From Methylobacterium terricola (lineage in GTDB: Bacteria > Pseudomonadota > Alphaproteobacteria > Rhizobiales > Beijerinckiaceae): 64,000 nucleotides of DNA. The stretch lies in the NCBI RefSeq assembly GCF_006151805.1, contig NZ_VDDA01000003.1:496001-560000 (forward strand), in the 5' to 3' direction. The notes under the pieces were generated by a model. It did not search any database and was not told the DNA's origin. It was given only the letters and a program-made list of their open reading frames with translations. Position 1 is the first letter of the stretch. Each line of letters starts with the position of its first letter. A program made the position numbers and the translations under genes. Shown one piece after another: positions 10,751-22,288 of this stretch.

Positions 10751-12322
10751 TTACTCGGCGGCGGCGTGCTGGGCGTGCAGGCGGCTGGCGCCGGCCTGCA
10801 GCTTGTTCAGGGCGGCGAGGTAGGCCTTGGCCGAGGCGACCAGGGTGTCCGGATCGGCGCCGCGGGCGGTGACGATGCGGTCGTCCTGGCGCAGGCGCAC
10901 CGAGACCTCGGCCTGGGCGTCGGTGCCCTCGGTGACGGCGTGGACGTCGTAGAGCTCGAGCGCGGCCTCGTGCGGCACCAGGGCGTGGATGGCCTTGAAC
11001 ACCGCGTCGACCGGGCCGTTGCCGTCCGTCTCCTCGGTGACGATGCGGCCCTCGATGTCGAGGCGCAGCGTCGCCCGCTGCGGGCCGCGGGTGCCGGCGA
11101 TCACCGTGAGCGAGACCAGCTTGATGCGGTCATGCGCGGTGGCCAGGTTCTCGTCGACCAGGGCCTCGATGTCCTCGTCGTAGACGTGCTTCTTGCGGTC
11201 GGCCAGCGCCTTGAACCGCTCGAACGCGTCCTGGAACTGGTTGTCGGACAGCCGGTAGCCCATGTCCTCGAGCTTCGAGCGGAAGGCGGCGCGGCCCGAA
11301 TGCTTGCCCATCACCAGCGAGGTCTTGTGCACGCCGACCGATTCCGGCGTCATGATCTCGTAGGTGGTCTGGTTCTTCAGCATCCCGTCCTGGTGGATGC
11401 CGCTCTCGTGGGCGAAGGCGTTCCGGCCGACGATCGCCTTGTTGTACTGCACCGGGAAATGGGTGGCGCCGGCCACCAGCTTCGAGGCGCGCACCAGCTG
11501 GGTGGTGTCGATGCCGGTCTCGTAGGGCAGCACGTCGGCGCGGGTCTTGATCGCCATCACGATCTCCTCCAGCGCCGCGTTGCCGGCCCGCTCGCCGATG
11601 CCGTTGATGGTGCACTCGATCTGGCGCGCGCCGCCCTCGATGCCGGCCAGCGAGTTCGCCACCGCCAACCCTAAGTCGTTGTGGCAATGGACCGAGAACA
11701 CCGCCTTGTCCGCGTTCGGCACCCGCTCGCGCACGGAGCGGAACATCGCCCGGTACTCGTCGGGCGTGGCGTAGCCGACCGTGTCGGGCAGGTTGATGGT
11801 GGTGGCGCCGGCCCGGATCGCCGCCTCGACGCAGCGGCACAGGTAGTCGATCGGGGTGCGGGTCGCGTCCATCGCCGACCACTCGATGTCCTCGACGAGG
11901 TCGCGGGCCTGGGCGACGGTCTTCAGGATGATCTCGACGACCTCGTCCTCGGTCTTGCGCATCTGGTGGGCCAGATGGATCGGCGAGGTGGAGACGAAGG
12001 TGTGGATGCGGCCGCGGCGCGCGAACTTCACCGCTTCGCCGGCCCGGGCGATGTCGGCGGGGATCGCGCGGGCGAGGCCCGCGATCACCGCCCGCTTCGA
12101 GCGCCGGGCGATCTCCGCCACCGCCTCGAAGTCGCCGTTGGAGGCGATCGGGAAGCCGGCCTCGATGATGTCGACGCCCATCGTGTCGAGCATCTCGGCC
12201 ACCGCCAGCTTCTCCTCCAGCGTCATGGTGGCGCCGGGGCACTGCTCGCCGTCGCGCAGGGTGGTGTCGAAGATCAGCACGCGCTCGGCGGGGGAGGCGG
12301 TGCGGGCGGTCTGGTCGGTCAT
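10751..12322 (-). CDS. leuA: 2-isopropylmalate synthase
   Basis: A 523-aa enzyme that condenses acetyl-CoA with 2-ketoisovalerate, the committed step of leucine synthesis. The DRE-TIM barrel opens with FDTTLRDGEQCPG (18-30); the metal-binding HCHNDLG is at 212-218; NGIGERAGNAALEE follows. The C-terminal third (about 395-510) is the LeuA allosteric domain where leucine feedback acts. Length is that of the long bacterial LeuA form. A leader peptide with seven Leu codons within nine lies upstream at 12450-12554, so transcription attenuation is probable in addition to feedback. Confidence 0.95.
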   Translation of the reverse strand: MTDQTARTASPAERVLIFDTTLRDGEQCPGATMTLEEKLAVAEMLDTMGVDIIEAGFPIASNGDFEAVAEIARRSKRAVIAGLARAIPADIARAGEAVKFARRGRIHTFVSTSPIHLAHQMRKTEDEVVEIILKTVAQARDLVEDIEWSAMDATRTPIDYLCRCVEAAIRAGATTINLPDTVGYATPDEYRAMFRSVRERVPNADKAVFSVHCHNDLGLAVANSLAGIEGGARQIECTINGIGERAGNAALEEIVMAIKTRADVLPYETGIDTTQLVRASKLVAGATHFPVQYNKAIVGRNAFAHESGIHQDGMLKNQTTYEIMTPESVGVHKTSLVMGKHSGRAAFRSKLEDMGYRLSDNQFQDAFERFKALADRKKHVYDEDIEALVDENLATAHDRIKLVSLTVIAGTRGPQRATLRLDIEGRIVTEETDGNGPVDAVFKAIHALVPHEAALELYDVHAVTEGTDAQAEVSVRLRQDDRIVTARGADPDTLVASAKAYLAALNKLQAGASRLHAQHAAAE

Positions 12323-12421
12323 GGTCTGGCATCCTGGTACGCCCGGGAGGTCGCGTCACGACGGGGCGGCTTGGCGACGGGGCGGCTTGCGCTCGGAGGG
12401 TGTCTCGACTTTCAACCCCCA

Positions 12422-12450
12422 AGGGCCCAGGCGCACGCCCGGACGGCCCT
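12422..12450 (-). promoter_or_regulatory. Hairpin after the leuA leader peptide (possible attenuator)
   Basis: On the minus strand AGGGCC at 12450-12445 pairs with GGCCCT at 12427-12422, with an inner GGCG/CGCC stem. It begins at the last base of the leader-peptide stop codon. No clear U-tract follows (TTGGGGGTTG), so it is not a canonical intrinsic terminator. It could act with Rho, as a pause site, or as an alternative structure. The remaining 130 bases to leuA show nothing recognised. Confidence 0.4.
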
Positions 12451-12554
12451 CAGGGGCTGATAAGGAGAAGGAGGCCGCCGAGAAGGAGCGCGCGCGCCCG
12501 CGCCGCCGGGAGGGCGGTCGTCGGAAGCGTCAGCGGGGAGCCGGCATGAGCCAC
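12450..12554 (-). CDS. Putative leucine leader peptide of leuA
   Basis: A 34-aa frame with a GTG start at 12554, preceded by AGGAG with a 9-base spacer. Residues 23-25 and 28-31 are Leu (codons CTC CTT CTC then CTC CTT CTC CTT), ending in Ile-Ser-Pro and TGA. CTT appears unusually often compared with the CTG/CTC-dominated genes nearby, as expected for a charging sensor. A well-placed promoter lies 45 bases upstream. Leu-rich leader peptides before leuA are a known attenuation device in proteobacteria. The ribosome site, Leu runs and position together make this a likely real peptide. Confidence 0.7.
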   Translation of the reverse strand: MAHAGSPLTLPTTALPAARARALLLGGLLLLISP

Positions 12555-12598
12555 GGCTCGCGTCTCCTGAAGGGGTATGACCCAGTGCGAGGGCCGCC

Positions 12599-12627
12599 TG
12601 TGTAACGGCAGGCGCGCGCGATGACAA
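12599..12627 (-). promoter_or_regulatory. Predicted promoter of the leuA leader transcript
   Basis: Minus strand: -35 TTGTCA (12627-12622), exactly 17 bases, then -10 TACACA (12604-12599). The predicted start is near 12592, about 24 bases before the Shine-Dalgarno of the leader peptide. Confidence 0.55.
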
Positions 12628-12724
12628 GCCGCGCCCGACGCTGCGTCGGCCCGCGATTGACCGCCCCGCCCGTGCTTGCCACAAGCTTGGCCTTACGTGT
12701 TCATCCCAAGGTGGAGTCGTCCCC

Positions 12725-13057
12725 GTGTCGCATTGGAAGCCCGGGCTCGCCGTCGCGGCCCTCCTCGCCCTCGCCGCCTGCCAGTCGAAGCCCGCGGTCC
12801 CGCCGCCGGCCGCCGGCCTCGGACCGGTCGCCGCGCTCCCCGCCGGGGCTCTGCCCGCCGGCACCGGCTGCGGCCCGGCCATCGCCCGCACCCAGGCGGT
12901 GGTCGACAGCGACGTCGCCACCGGCAACCTCAACGCCCCGGTCGGCAAGCGCTTCTCGGCCGACCTCGCCAACGCCTCCTCGGCCTGCGCCGCCGGCCGC
13001 GACGGCGAGGCCCTGCGCCTGCTGGCGGCCGCGAAGGCCCGTTACGGCTACCCGTAG
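12725..13057 (+). CDS. Small putative lipoprotein
   Basis: A 110-aa secreted protein. The first 19 residues form a lipoprotein signal with lipobox LAAC, so Cys19 would be lipidated and the protein membrane-anchored. A Pro/Ala-rich linker is followed by a short conserved-looking domain with two further cysteines that could form a disulfide. No enzyme family is recognised. The GTG start at 12725 is supported by the signal peptide beginning immediately. Its stop codon lies in a palindrome shared with the stop of the convergent gene, only 4 bases away. Confidence 0.7.
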   Translation: MSHWKPGLAVAALLALAACQSKPAVPPPAAGLGPVAALPAGALPAGTGCGPAIARTQAVVDSDVATGNLNAPVGKRFSADLANASSACAAGRDGEALRLLAAAKARYGYP

Positions 13058-13068
13058 GCTCCTACGGG
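13051..13068. terminator. Palindrome containing both convergent stop codons
   Basis: CCCGTAGGCTCCTACGGG, self-complementary at 16 of 18 positions. The left TAG ends the lipoprotein gene and the right CTA is the TAG of the PLP-lyase gene on the other strand. It could be a minimal bidirectional terminator. No U-tract is present on either strand. Confidence 0.5.
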
Positions 13069-14351
13069 ACGAGCGCCCGGGCGGCTTGCTCCAGGTCGGC
13101 GATCAGGTCGCCGGCCTCCTCCAGGCCGGCATTGAAGCGGAACATCGCGCCTGTCGGGAGCATCGCCGGATCGCGGCGCGGATGGACCGGCAGCACCAGC
13201 GAGACGTGGCCGCCCCAGCTTTCAGCGACGCGAAACAGCAGAAGCGCGTCGACGAAGGCGTGGAGCCGCCCGGCCGGGAGGCCTTCGTCGAACGCGACCG
13301 TGAACAGGCTGTTTCCGGCGCCGAAATAGGCCTGGAAGCGCCCGTGATACGGGCTGTCCCGGCGCGTGGGGCTCAGGATTTGGGCCGCGAAGGCCTGGGT
13401 CTCGAACCACCCCATCAGCGCCGCCGCCGTCGCCGCGTGCCGGTCGAGGCGGGCCTTCGCGCCGTCGACCCGGTGGAACAGGCGGGTGCAGGTCTGGGGC
13501 GAGACCGCGCCGTGGCCGCTGATCCTGAGCTGCCGGCGCAGGCGGGCGAGGTCGGCCTCGCCGCGCGCGACCACGATGCCGCTCGGGGTGTCGCCGTAGC
13601 CGCCCTCGTACTTCGTCGTCGCCTGGATCGCCAGGTCGATGCCGTGGTCGAGCGGCCGGAAGCGCAGGTGGCTCGCCCAGGTGTTGTCCATCGCCGTCCG
13701 GACGCCCGCCGCCTCGGCCCGGGCCGCGATGCCGGCGATGTCGGGGATCTCGAACGTCCCGCTCACCGGCGCCTCGAGGTAGACCAGCGTGTCGCGGGGC
13801 GCGACGCGCTTGCCCGCCTGCGCCAGCAGGGCGCCGACCGCCTCGGCCGAGGCGCCGGCCGGATAGGTCAGGAGTTCGGCCCGGCCGGTCTCCGCCATGT
13901 AGCGCCAGGCCGGGAAGTAGATCCCCTCCGGAATCAGGACGAGCGTCGGCGCGAAGGCGTCGAGCACCGTCGCGATCGCCGCGAGGCCGGACCCGCAGAC
14001 GATCGCACCGGCGCCGCCATGCAGGCCCGCGAACTTGGCGCCGACCGCGTCCGCCTCCGGCGACTGGACGACGCCGTACTCGGCGCCGCCATAGGGGGCG
14101 CGGCCCGCTGCGTCCGCCGCCTCGTAATCGCCGAGCGTCTCGAACCCGACGCTGCTCTGGCCGAGGGATCCGAGATCCGAGAAGGCCCGGGCATGGCCGA
14201 GGCCGCGCGGGTTGAGGTGGCCGCGCGATGCCGCGAGGTCGACGATCGGGCCATGGATGCGCCGCGTCGCCGGGGCGCACCCGGCCAGGAAGTCTGCGCG
14301 CCGCCGCACCTTGGCCTCGGCAGCGGAGGGGGCGACGGGGTCATGCGGCAC
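13062..14351 (-). CDS. Cys/Met metabolism PLP-dependent enzyme (cystathionine beta-lyase-like)
   Basis: A 429-aa fold-type I PLP enzyme. The cofactor lysine is Lys247 in ATTKYEGGYGDTPSG, Asp222 in AMDNTWA would hold the pyridine nitrogen, and YLEAPVSGTFEIPDI matches the family. Members split cystathionine or methionine or make it from activated homoserine. The spacing and the GGYGDTPSG segment favour cystathionine beta-lyase (MetC) over gamma-synthase, but this is not certain. It stands alone, convergent with the lipoprotein gene. Cytoplasmic, no signal peptide. Confidence 0.8.
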   Translation of the reverse strand: MPHDPVAPSAAEAKVRRRADFLAGCAPATRRIHGPIVDLAASRGHLNPRGLGHARAFSDLGSLGQSSVGFETLGDYEAADAAGRAPYGGAEYGVVQSPEADAVGAKFAGLHGGAGAIVCGSGLAAIATVLDAFAPTLVLIPEGIYFPAWRYMAETGRAELLTYPAGASAEAVGALLAQAGKRVAPRDTLVYLEAPVSGTFEIPDIAGIAARAEAAGVRTAMDNTWASHLRFRPLDHGIDLAIQATTKYEGGYGDTPSGIVVARGEADLARLRRQLRISGHGAVSPQTCTRLFHRVDGAKARLDRHAATAAALMGWFETQAFAAQILSPTRRDSPYHGRFQAYFGAGNSLFTVAFDEGLPAGRLHAFVDALLLFRVAESWGGHVSLVLPVHPRRDPAMLPTGAMFRFNAGLEEAGDLIADLEQAARALVP

Positions 14352-14493
14352 GGGACGGCTCCATCTCGGGGCGGGTGACCGCCCTATAGCCGCAGGCCGC
14401 GCCGGGCGTCACGCCGATGCGCCGCACGGCCATCCCCTTCGCCTGCCGGAGCCCTAGATCGCACCGACACGGCCGACCGGAGCGACCACCCCC

Positions 14494-14688
14494 ATGCAAT
14501 CCCCGCCCGACAACCTCGACGCACACGCCCTCGGCCGCGCCGCCCCGGAGAAGGGCCTCGCCCGCGAGGCCTGCCCCTATGCCGAGGGCACCGAATCCCG
14601 CGAGCGCTGGCTGTCCGGCTACGACGAGGCCGTGGCGGCGGGGGCCGAGCCGGTGACCGGCGGCCTCAAGCGCGAACCGGGGCGCTGA
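14494..14688 (+). CDS. Ribosome modulation factor-like protein
   Basis: A 64-aa protein with the RMF-family pattern: an A-x2-KG-x2-R start, then the CPY motif and a WL-x-GYDEA end (residues 27-45). E. coli RMF binds 30S subunits and drives 100S dimer formation in stationary phase; alphaproteobacterial homologues are described mostly as RMF-like, so function is inferred. It precedes the MHS transporter by 9 bases and may be co-transcribed with it. Confidence 0.75.
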   Translation: MQSPPDNLDAHALGRAAPEKGLAREACPYAEGTESRERWLSGYDEAVAAGAEPVTGGLKREPGR

Positions 14689-14697
14689 CCGGTCGGC

Positions 14698-16005
14698 ATG
14701 GACGCGCGGATTCCCACCCACCCGACCCTCGACCGCAAGGCGGTCGGGGCCGTGGTCCTCGGCAACGCCCTCGAATTCTATGATTTCACCGTCTATGCCT
14801 TCTTCGCCAAGGCGATCGGCGAGGCGTTCTTCCCGGCCTCGGACGCGAGCCACAGCCTGCTCGCCTCCCTCGCCCTGTTCGGCGTCGGCTACGTCATGCG
14901 GCCGATCGGCGGCGCCCTGATCGGGGCGCTGGCCGACCGGGCCGGGCGCAAGCCCGCGATGCTCGTCACCATCGCGCTGATGGCCCTCGGCATGCTGATG
15001 CTCGCCGCCTGCCCGGGCTACGCCCAGATCGGCGGATGGGCGCAGGCCATCGTCATCGCCGGCCGGCTGATCCAGGGGCTGGCGCTCGGCGGCGAGGTCG
15101 GGCCCTCCACCGCCTACCTGCTGGAGGCGGCCCCGGCGCGGCACCGCGGCTTCGTCACCAGCTGGCAGATCGCCAGCCAGGGCTGCGCCGCCCTGTTCGC
15201 CGGTCTGCTGGCGACGGCGCTCGCGCTCACGGTCGGTGATGCCGCCATGGCGCAATGGGGCTGGCGGGCGATGTTCCTGGTCGGGCTCGCGGTGGTGCCG
15301 GTCGGCCTCGTGATCCGCAGCCACCTGCCCGAGACCGGCGGCGTTGCCGAGGACCCGCAGGCCGCGTCCTCGACCGCCGCGGTGATCCGCCGGCTGCTCG
15401 GCGAGCATGGCCGCCTCCTCGGCCTGACCTTCCTGGTCATCGCCGCCTCGACGGTCTCGAACGCGGTCGGCACCAACATGCCGGTCTATGCCGGCGCGAC
15501 GCTCGGCCTCTCCGAGACCGCCGCGACCGCGGTGCCGATCGCGCTCGGCCTCGCCTCGGTCGCCTTCCCGCTGCTCGGCGGCTACCTCGCCGACCGGTTC
15601 GGCCGGCGCCCGGTGATGATCTGGCCGCGCGCCCTGATCCTGCTCCTCGCCGTCCCGGCCTTCGCCTGGCTGCTGCGGGACCCGAATGCGCTCGCCGTCT
15701 ACGCCGTGACCTTCCTGCTCTCGGCCCTGTCCTCGATCAACGCCGCGGCGATCATCGTGGGGATTCCGGAATCGCTGCCGCGGGCGGTGCGCAGCTCCGG
15801 CCTCGCCATCGTGTACGCGCTGGCGGTCTCGATCTTCGGCGGCAGCACCAACTACGTCATCAACTGGCTGATCTCCGCCACCGGCGACCGGATGGCGCCG
15901 GCCTACTACCTCGCCGCCTTCAGCCTCGTCGGCACGGCGGCGGCGTGGCTGCTGCCGGAGACCCGCGGGCGGGATCTCGAGGCGGGGGAGGGGAGCCGGG
16001 GGTAG
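14698..16005 (+). CDS. MHS-family major facilitator transporter
   Basis: A 435-aa secondary transporter with 12 hydrophobic segments. The metabolite:H+ symporter (MHS) signature GNALEFYDFTVYAFFA lies at 22-37, and the loop GALADRAGRKP between helices 2 and 3 is repeated as YLADRFGRRP in the second half. Family members carry citrate, alpha-ketoglutarate, proline/betaine or aromatic acids; the substrate here cannot be told. The start 9 bases after the RMF-like stop suggests a two-gene transcript. Confidence 0.88.
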   Translation: MDARIPTHPTLDRKAVGAVVLGNALEFYDFTVYAFFAKAIGEAFFPASDASHSLLASLALFGVGYVMRPIGGALIGALADRAGRKPAMLVTIALMALGMLMLAACPGYAQIGGWAQAIVIAGRLIQGLALGGEVGPSTAYLLEAAPARHRGFVTSWQIASQGCAALFAGLLATALALTVGDAAMAQWGWRAMFLVGLAVVPVGLVIRSHLPETGGVAEDPQAASSTAAVIRRLLGEHGRLLGLTFLVIAASTVSNAVGTNMPVYAGATLGLSETAATAVPIALGLASVAFPLLGGYLADRFGRRPVMIWPRALILLLAVPAFAWLLRDPNALAVYAVTFLLSALSSINAAAIIVGIPESLPRAVRSSGLAIVYALAVSIFGGSTNYVINWLISATGDRMAPAYYLAAFSLVGTAAAWLLPETRGRDLEAGEGSRG

Positions 16006-16040
16006 GGTGCCGAAACCCGTCGGGTCGACCGGCGCGCCCC

Positions 16041-17042
16041 TCACGATCGCCGTCGCCGACCCCCGAAACCCCCGAGCAGCACAGCCGCGGCCGTCGCCAT
16101 CCCGGCGGCGATGCCGACGCTTGCCAGCGGGTGCAGGGTCGCCCGGGTATAGGCGCTCCGGCGCATCACCGGCACCGGCGGGTCGCCGCGCTCCTCGCCG
16201 GCCCGCACCGGGGCGTGCAGGGCACCCGCCGTGTCGCGCGGCGGCTCCGCCCGCTTCTGGAGCGCGATGATCGCCGGGGCGAGCTCGTCATAGGCGCCCG
16301 GGGCGAATTCCTTGCCCATCACGAACAGCTTGCCGCCGCCGCCGACGAAGATGTCGCGCTGCGGGTGCAAGGCGGCGTGCAGGATCGCGCGGGCGACCTC
16401 GTCGGGCGGGTAGATCGGCGGCGGCAGGGTCGGCTGGCGGTCCATGTAGTTGCGGGCGCGGTTCGGGAGCGGCGTGTCGATGGAGGCGGGCTTCACCAGC
16501 GTCACCGAGACCGGCGCGCCCTCGGCGATCAGCTCCATGCGCAGGGTGTCGGTAAAACCCTTCACCGCGTGCTTCGAGGCGGCGTAGAGGCCCTGGAACG
16601 GGAAGGCGAGGTCGGAGGCGATGCTGCCGACATTGATCAATGCGCCGCCGCGCGCCCGCAGGTGCTCGGCGGCGACGAGCGAGCCGTTCACCGTGCCCCA
16701 GAAATTGGTCCGGATCAGCCGCTCGTGGTCGTCCTGGGTGATCTCGCGCAACGGCCCGTAGACCGTGAGCCCTGCGACGTTGACCCAGGTATCGAAGCCG
16801 CCGAACGTCGCGATCGCCTTGTCGGCGACGGCCTGGACCTGCGCCCGATCACCGACATCCGCCGTCACGGCGACCGCGCGGGCGCCGAATGCCTCGGCCA
16901 GCCGGTCGAGCACGTCGCGGCTGCGGGCGGCCAGCACCACCCGGGCGCCGCGCTCGGCGGCCATGCGGGCGGTGGCGAGCCCGATGCCGCTCGACGCGCC
17001 CGTGACCACGATGACCTGCTCGCGCAGCGGCTTGTGTCGCAT
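16041..17042 (-). CDS. SDR-family NAD(P)-dependent oxidoreductase with C-terminal membrane helix
   Basis: A 333-aa classical short-chain dehydrogenase: TGASSGIG (14-21) binds the cofactor, and the catalytic Ser140, Tyr153 and Lys157 are in place (YAASK). After the core (about 1-250) comes a Pro/Arg-rich linker and a C-terminal hydrophobic helix of about 20 residues ending GGFGGRRRRS, so it may be tail-anchored. The ATG at 17042 is chosen because the cofactor motif starts 14 residues later; the open frame upstream reads as low-complexity sequence. Substrate unknown. Convergent with the MHS transporter gene. Confidence 0.85.
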   Translation of the reverse strand: MRHKPLREQVIVVTGASSGIGLATARMAAERGARVVLAARSRDVLDRLAEAFGARAVAVTADVGDRAQVQAVADKAIATFGGFDTWVNVAGLTVYGPLREITQDDHERLIRTNFWGTVNGSLVAAEHLRARGGALINVGSIASDLAFPFQGLYAASKHAVKGFTDTLRMELIAEGAPVSVTLVKPASIDTPLPNRARNYMDRQPTLPPPIYPPDEVARAILHAALHPQRDIFVGGGGKLFVMGKEFAPGAYDELAPAIIALQKRAEPPRDTAGALHAPVRAGEERGDPPVPVMRRSAYTRATLHPLASVGIAAGMATAAAVLLGGFGGRRRRS

Positions 17043-17310
17043 CGTCGAAACCCCGGCTTGGTGGAACTCGGCTGGCGCCGGGGTGACGTGCGAGGGAGCG
17101 AGTTGTTGCAACCTGTGCGCTTTCGCGCATCCGGGGCGGGTGGGCGCCGCGTGCCATGCCCGTGGCGGCGACGCCCCTGCCCGCCGGGCGATCGGTCGTG
17201 CCCTAGGCAATTGATTCGACCGAACTTTTCCAGGCGCCGGTATCCCCTTCGCGCCCGGACGCTCTAGCTCCGCCTCCTGTCGGTCGGACAACGACGCGCG
17301 AGCGGCCGGC

Positions 17311-20340
<3,030 letters not shown>

Positions 20341-20365
20341 CTTCTTGAGGATGCGTCGGCGATTG

Positions 20366-20412
20366 CGGATTCCGGGTTCTCGACGTCGTCGAGCCCCGGG
20401 ATGACGTCGAGC
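20366..20412. repeat. REP-like intergenic palindrome, copy 1
   Basis: GATTCCGGGTTCTCGAC, then GTCGAGCCCCGGGATGAC. It shares the core ATTCCGGG ... CCCGGGATGAC with copies at 32255, 47168, 54863 and 57376. It lies between two co-directional genes. The rest of 20341-20502 shows nothing else. Confidence 0.6.
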
Positions 20413-20502
20413 GATGGAAACGAGCACGCAGGCTTGGTGCGCCGAACGGCAGGATTTGAGTCGATCAACCCCTGACCTGCCACCACGAGGACTGGTGACA
20501 CC

Positions 20503-22263
20503 ATGCTCGTCTACGGCGACGTCCGGCGCCAGGCCGATCCCCGCGCGGAAGCCGCCCGCCTGCGCGACGCCGTCGAGGCCGCGCGCGGCCTCGGCCCGGG
20601 CCTGGAGCGCCACGCCGCCCTCGTCGGCGCGCTGATCGCCGCGGGCGAACTCACCCAGGGCGTCGCGGATGCGGCGTTCGAGGCGACCGGTCGCGACGGG
20701 CGGGACGGCGCGGCGGCTCCGCTCACCGCCCTCCTCGTCCGCCTCGCCGGCGCCGTCTGGGACTCCTGGCGGGGCGGCTTCGCGCAGGCCGAGCTTCCGA
20801 CCCGGGACGGGATCGCCCGGGCCTGCGCTCACCTCACCCCCGCCCGGGTCGAGATCCGCCTGCCCGAGGGCTTCGCCTTCTATGCCGTTTATCCGGAGGC
20901 CTACGCGGCGGCCGCCGCCGCGTCGGGGCTCGGGGCCGGCGCGACGGTGATCGGCCTGCGCAGCATCGGCACGACGCTCGGGGCGATGACCGCCGCCGGT
21001 CTCGGCAGCATCGACCTCGTGACGCTGCGGCCCAGCGGCCACCCGTTCCGGCGCGAGCTGCGCCTGTCGGACAGTTTGCGCGACACCCTGACCCCGGCAC
21101 GCCGCGTCGCGGTCGCTGACGAGGGGCCGGGCCTCTCGGGCAGTTCCTTCGGTGCGGTGCTCGGGCTCCTGGACGAGCGGGGCATTCCGGCCGAGAGCGT
21201 CGCCCTGTTCCCGAGCCATGACAATTCGCCGGGCCACGCGGCGGCGGACGAGACCCGCCGGCTTTACGCCCGGGCCCGGCGCCACGTCCGCACCGTCGAC
21301 GACCTGATCCTCCGGGCCGAGCGGCCGGAGCATCGCCTTCGGACCTGGCTCGCCGCGCTCGTCGGGCCGCTGACGGCGCCGCTCGCGGAGGTCTCGGGCG
21401 GGGGCTGGCGCGCCCACCGTTACGACGATCCGGGCGACTGGCCGCCGGCCCACCCGATGCAGGAGCGCCGCAAATTCCTCGCCCGCACCGCGCGCGGGAT
21501 CTGGCTCGCGAAGTTCGTCGGCCTCGGGCACGAGGGCGAGCGGAAGGTCCGGCGTGCCCGGGCGCTGCACGCCGCCGGCTTCAGCCCGGAGGTCGCCGGG
21601 TTCTGCCACGGTTTCCTCGTCGAGCGCTGGATCGAGGGGGCGACGCCCCTCGACCCCGCCCGCTACGATGCGCAAGCCCTCGGCGAGCACGTCGGCCGCT
21701 ATCTTGCCCACCGGGCGAAAATCTTCCCCGGCGAGCCCGGATGCGGCGCCTCCCTCGATGCCCTGTGGGAGATGGCACGCCACAACGCGACCGAGGCCCT
21801 GGGCGAGGAGGCGGGCCGGGCGATCGATCGATGGCGCGCCGCGCTGCCGGGCTTTGCCGCGCAGGTGCGGCCGGTCGAGACCGACAACCGCCTGCATGCC
21901 TGGGAATGGCTCGTGCTGCCGGATGGCGTCCTCCTGAAGACCGACGCGGTCGATCACCACGCCGCGCACGACCTCGTCGGCTGCCAGGACAGTGCCTGGG
22001 ACGTCGCCGGCGCCGCCATCGAGCTCGGCCTCGTCGGCGAGGCGGGCCGATCCTTGCGCGCCGTCCTCGCCCGGCAGACCGGCCGTGCCGTCGATCCGGC
22101 CTTCGTCGCGTTCCTGGAGATCGCCTACGCGGCGTTCCAGCTCGGCGCGGCGACGATGGCGGGCCATGCCGCCGGCGCGGACGAGCAGCCGCGGCTCCGG
22201 GCGGAGGTCGCGCGCTACCGCGCCCATCTCGCCTCGCGGCTCGGCGTCGCGGCTCCGCGCTGA
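20503..22263 (+). CDS. Phosphoribosyltransferase-like / kinase-like fusion protein
   Basis: A 586-aa soluble protein with two parts. The N-terminal half has a PRPP-loop-like motif VAVADEGPGLSGSS (acidic pair D206-E207, then GPGLSGSS), with YAVYPEAY and GLRSIGTTLGA segments upstream as in phosphoribosyltransferases. The C-terminal half (about 300-580) looks like a kinase of the aminoglycoside-phosphotransferase/choline-kinase fold: LAKFVG with Lys337, a hinge LVERWIEG near 371, and a distal motif K479-T-D-A-x-D484-H-H with D496 and D500 that could be the catalytic/metal site. I do not know a characterised protein with this fusion. A histidine phosphatase follows 25 bases later. Function is not assigned; nucleotide or sugar-phosphate chemistry is an inference. 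Confidence 0.7.
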   Translation: MLVYGDVRRQADPRAEAARLRDAVEAARGLGPGLERHAALVGALIAAGELTQGVADAAFEATGRDGRDGAAAPLTALLVRLAGAVWDSWRGGFAQAELPTRDGIARACAHLTPARVEIRLPEGFAFYAVYPEAYAAAAAASGLGAGATVIGLRSIGTTLGAMTAAGLGSIDLVTLRPSGHPFRRELRLSDSLRDTLTPARRVAVADEGPGLSGSSFGAVLGLLDERGIPAESVALFPSHDNSPGHAAADETRRLYARARRHVRTVDDLILRAERPEHRLRTWLAALVGPLTAPLAEVSGGGWRAHRYDDPGDWPPAHPMQERRKFLARTARGIWLAKFVGLGHEGERKVRRARALHAAGFSPEVAGFCHGFLVERWIEGATPLDPARYDAQALGEHVGRYLAHRAKIFPGEPGCGASLDALWEMARHNATEALGEEAGRAIDRWRAALPGFAAQVRPVETDNRLHAWEWLVLPDGVLLKTDAVDHHAAHDLVGCQDSAWDVAGAAIELGLVGEAGRSLRAVLARQTGRAVDPAFVAFLEIAYAAFQLGAATMAGHAAGADEQPRLRAEVARYRAHLASRLGVAAPR

Positions 22264-22288
22264 CGCTTGGCGCCCTACTTAGACGCTC

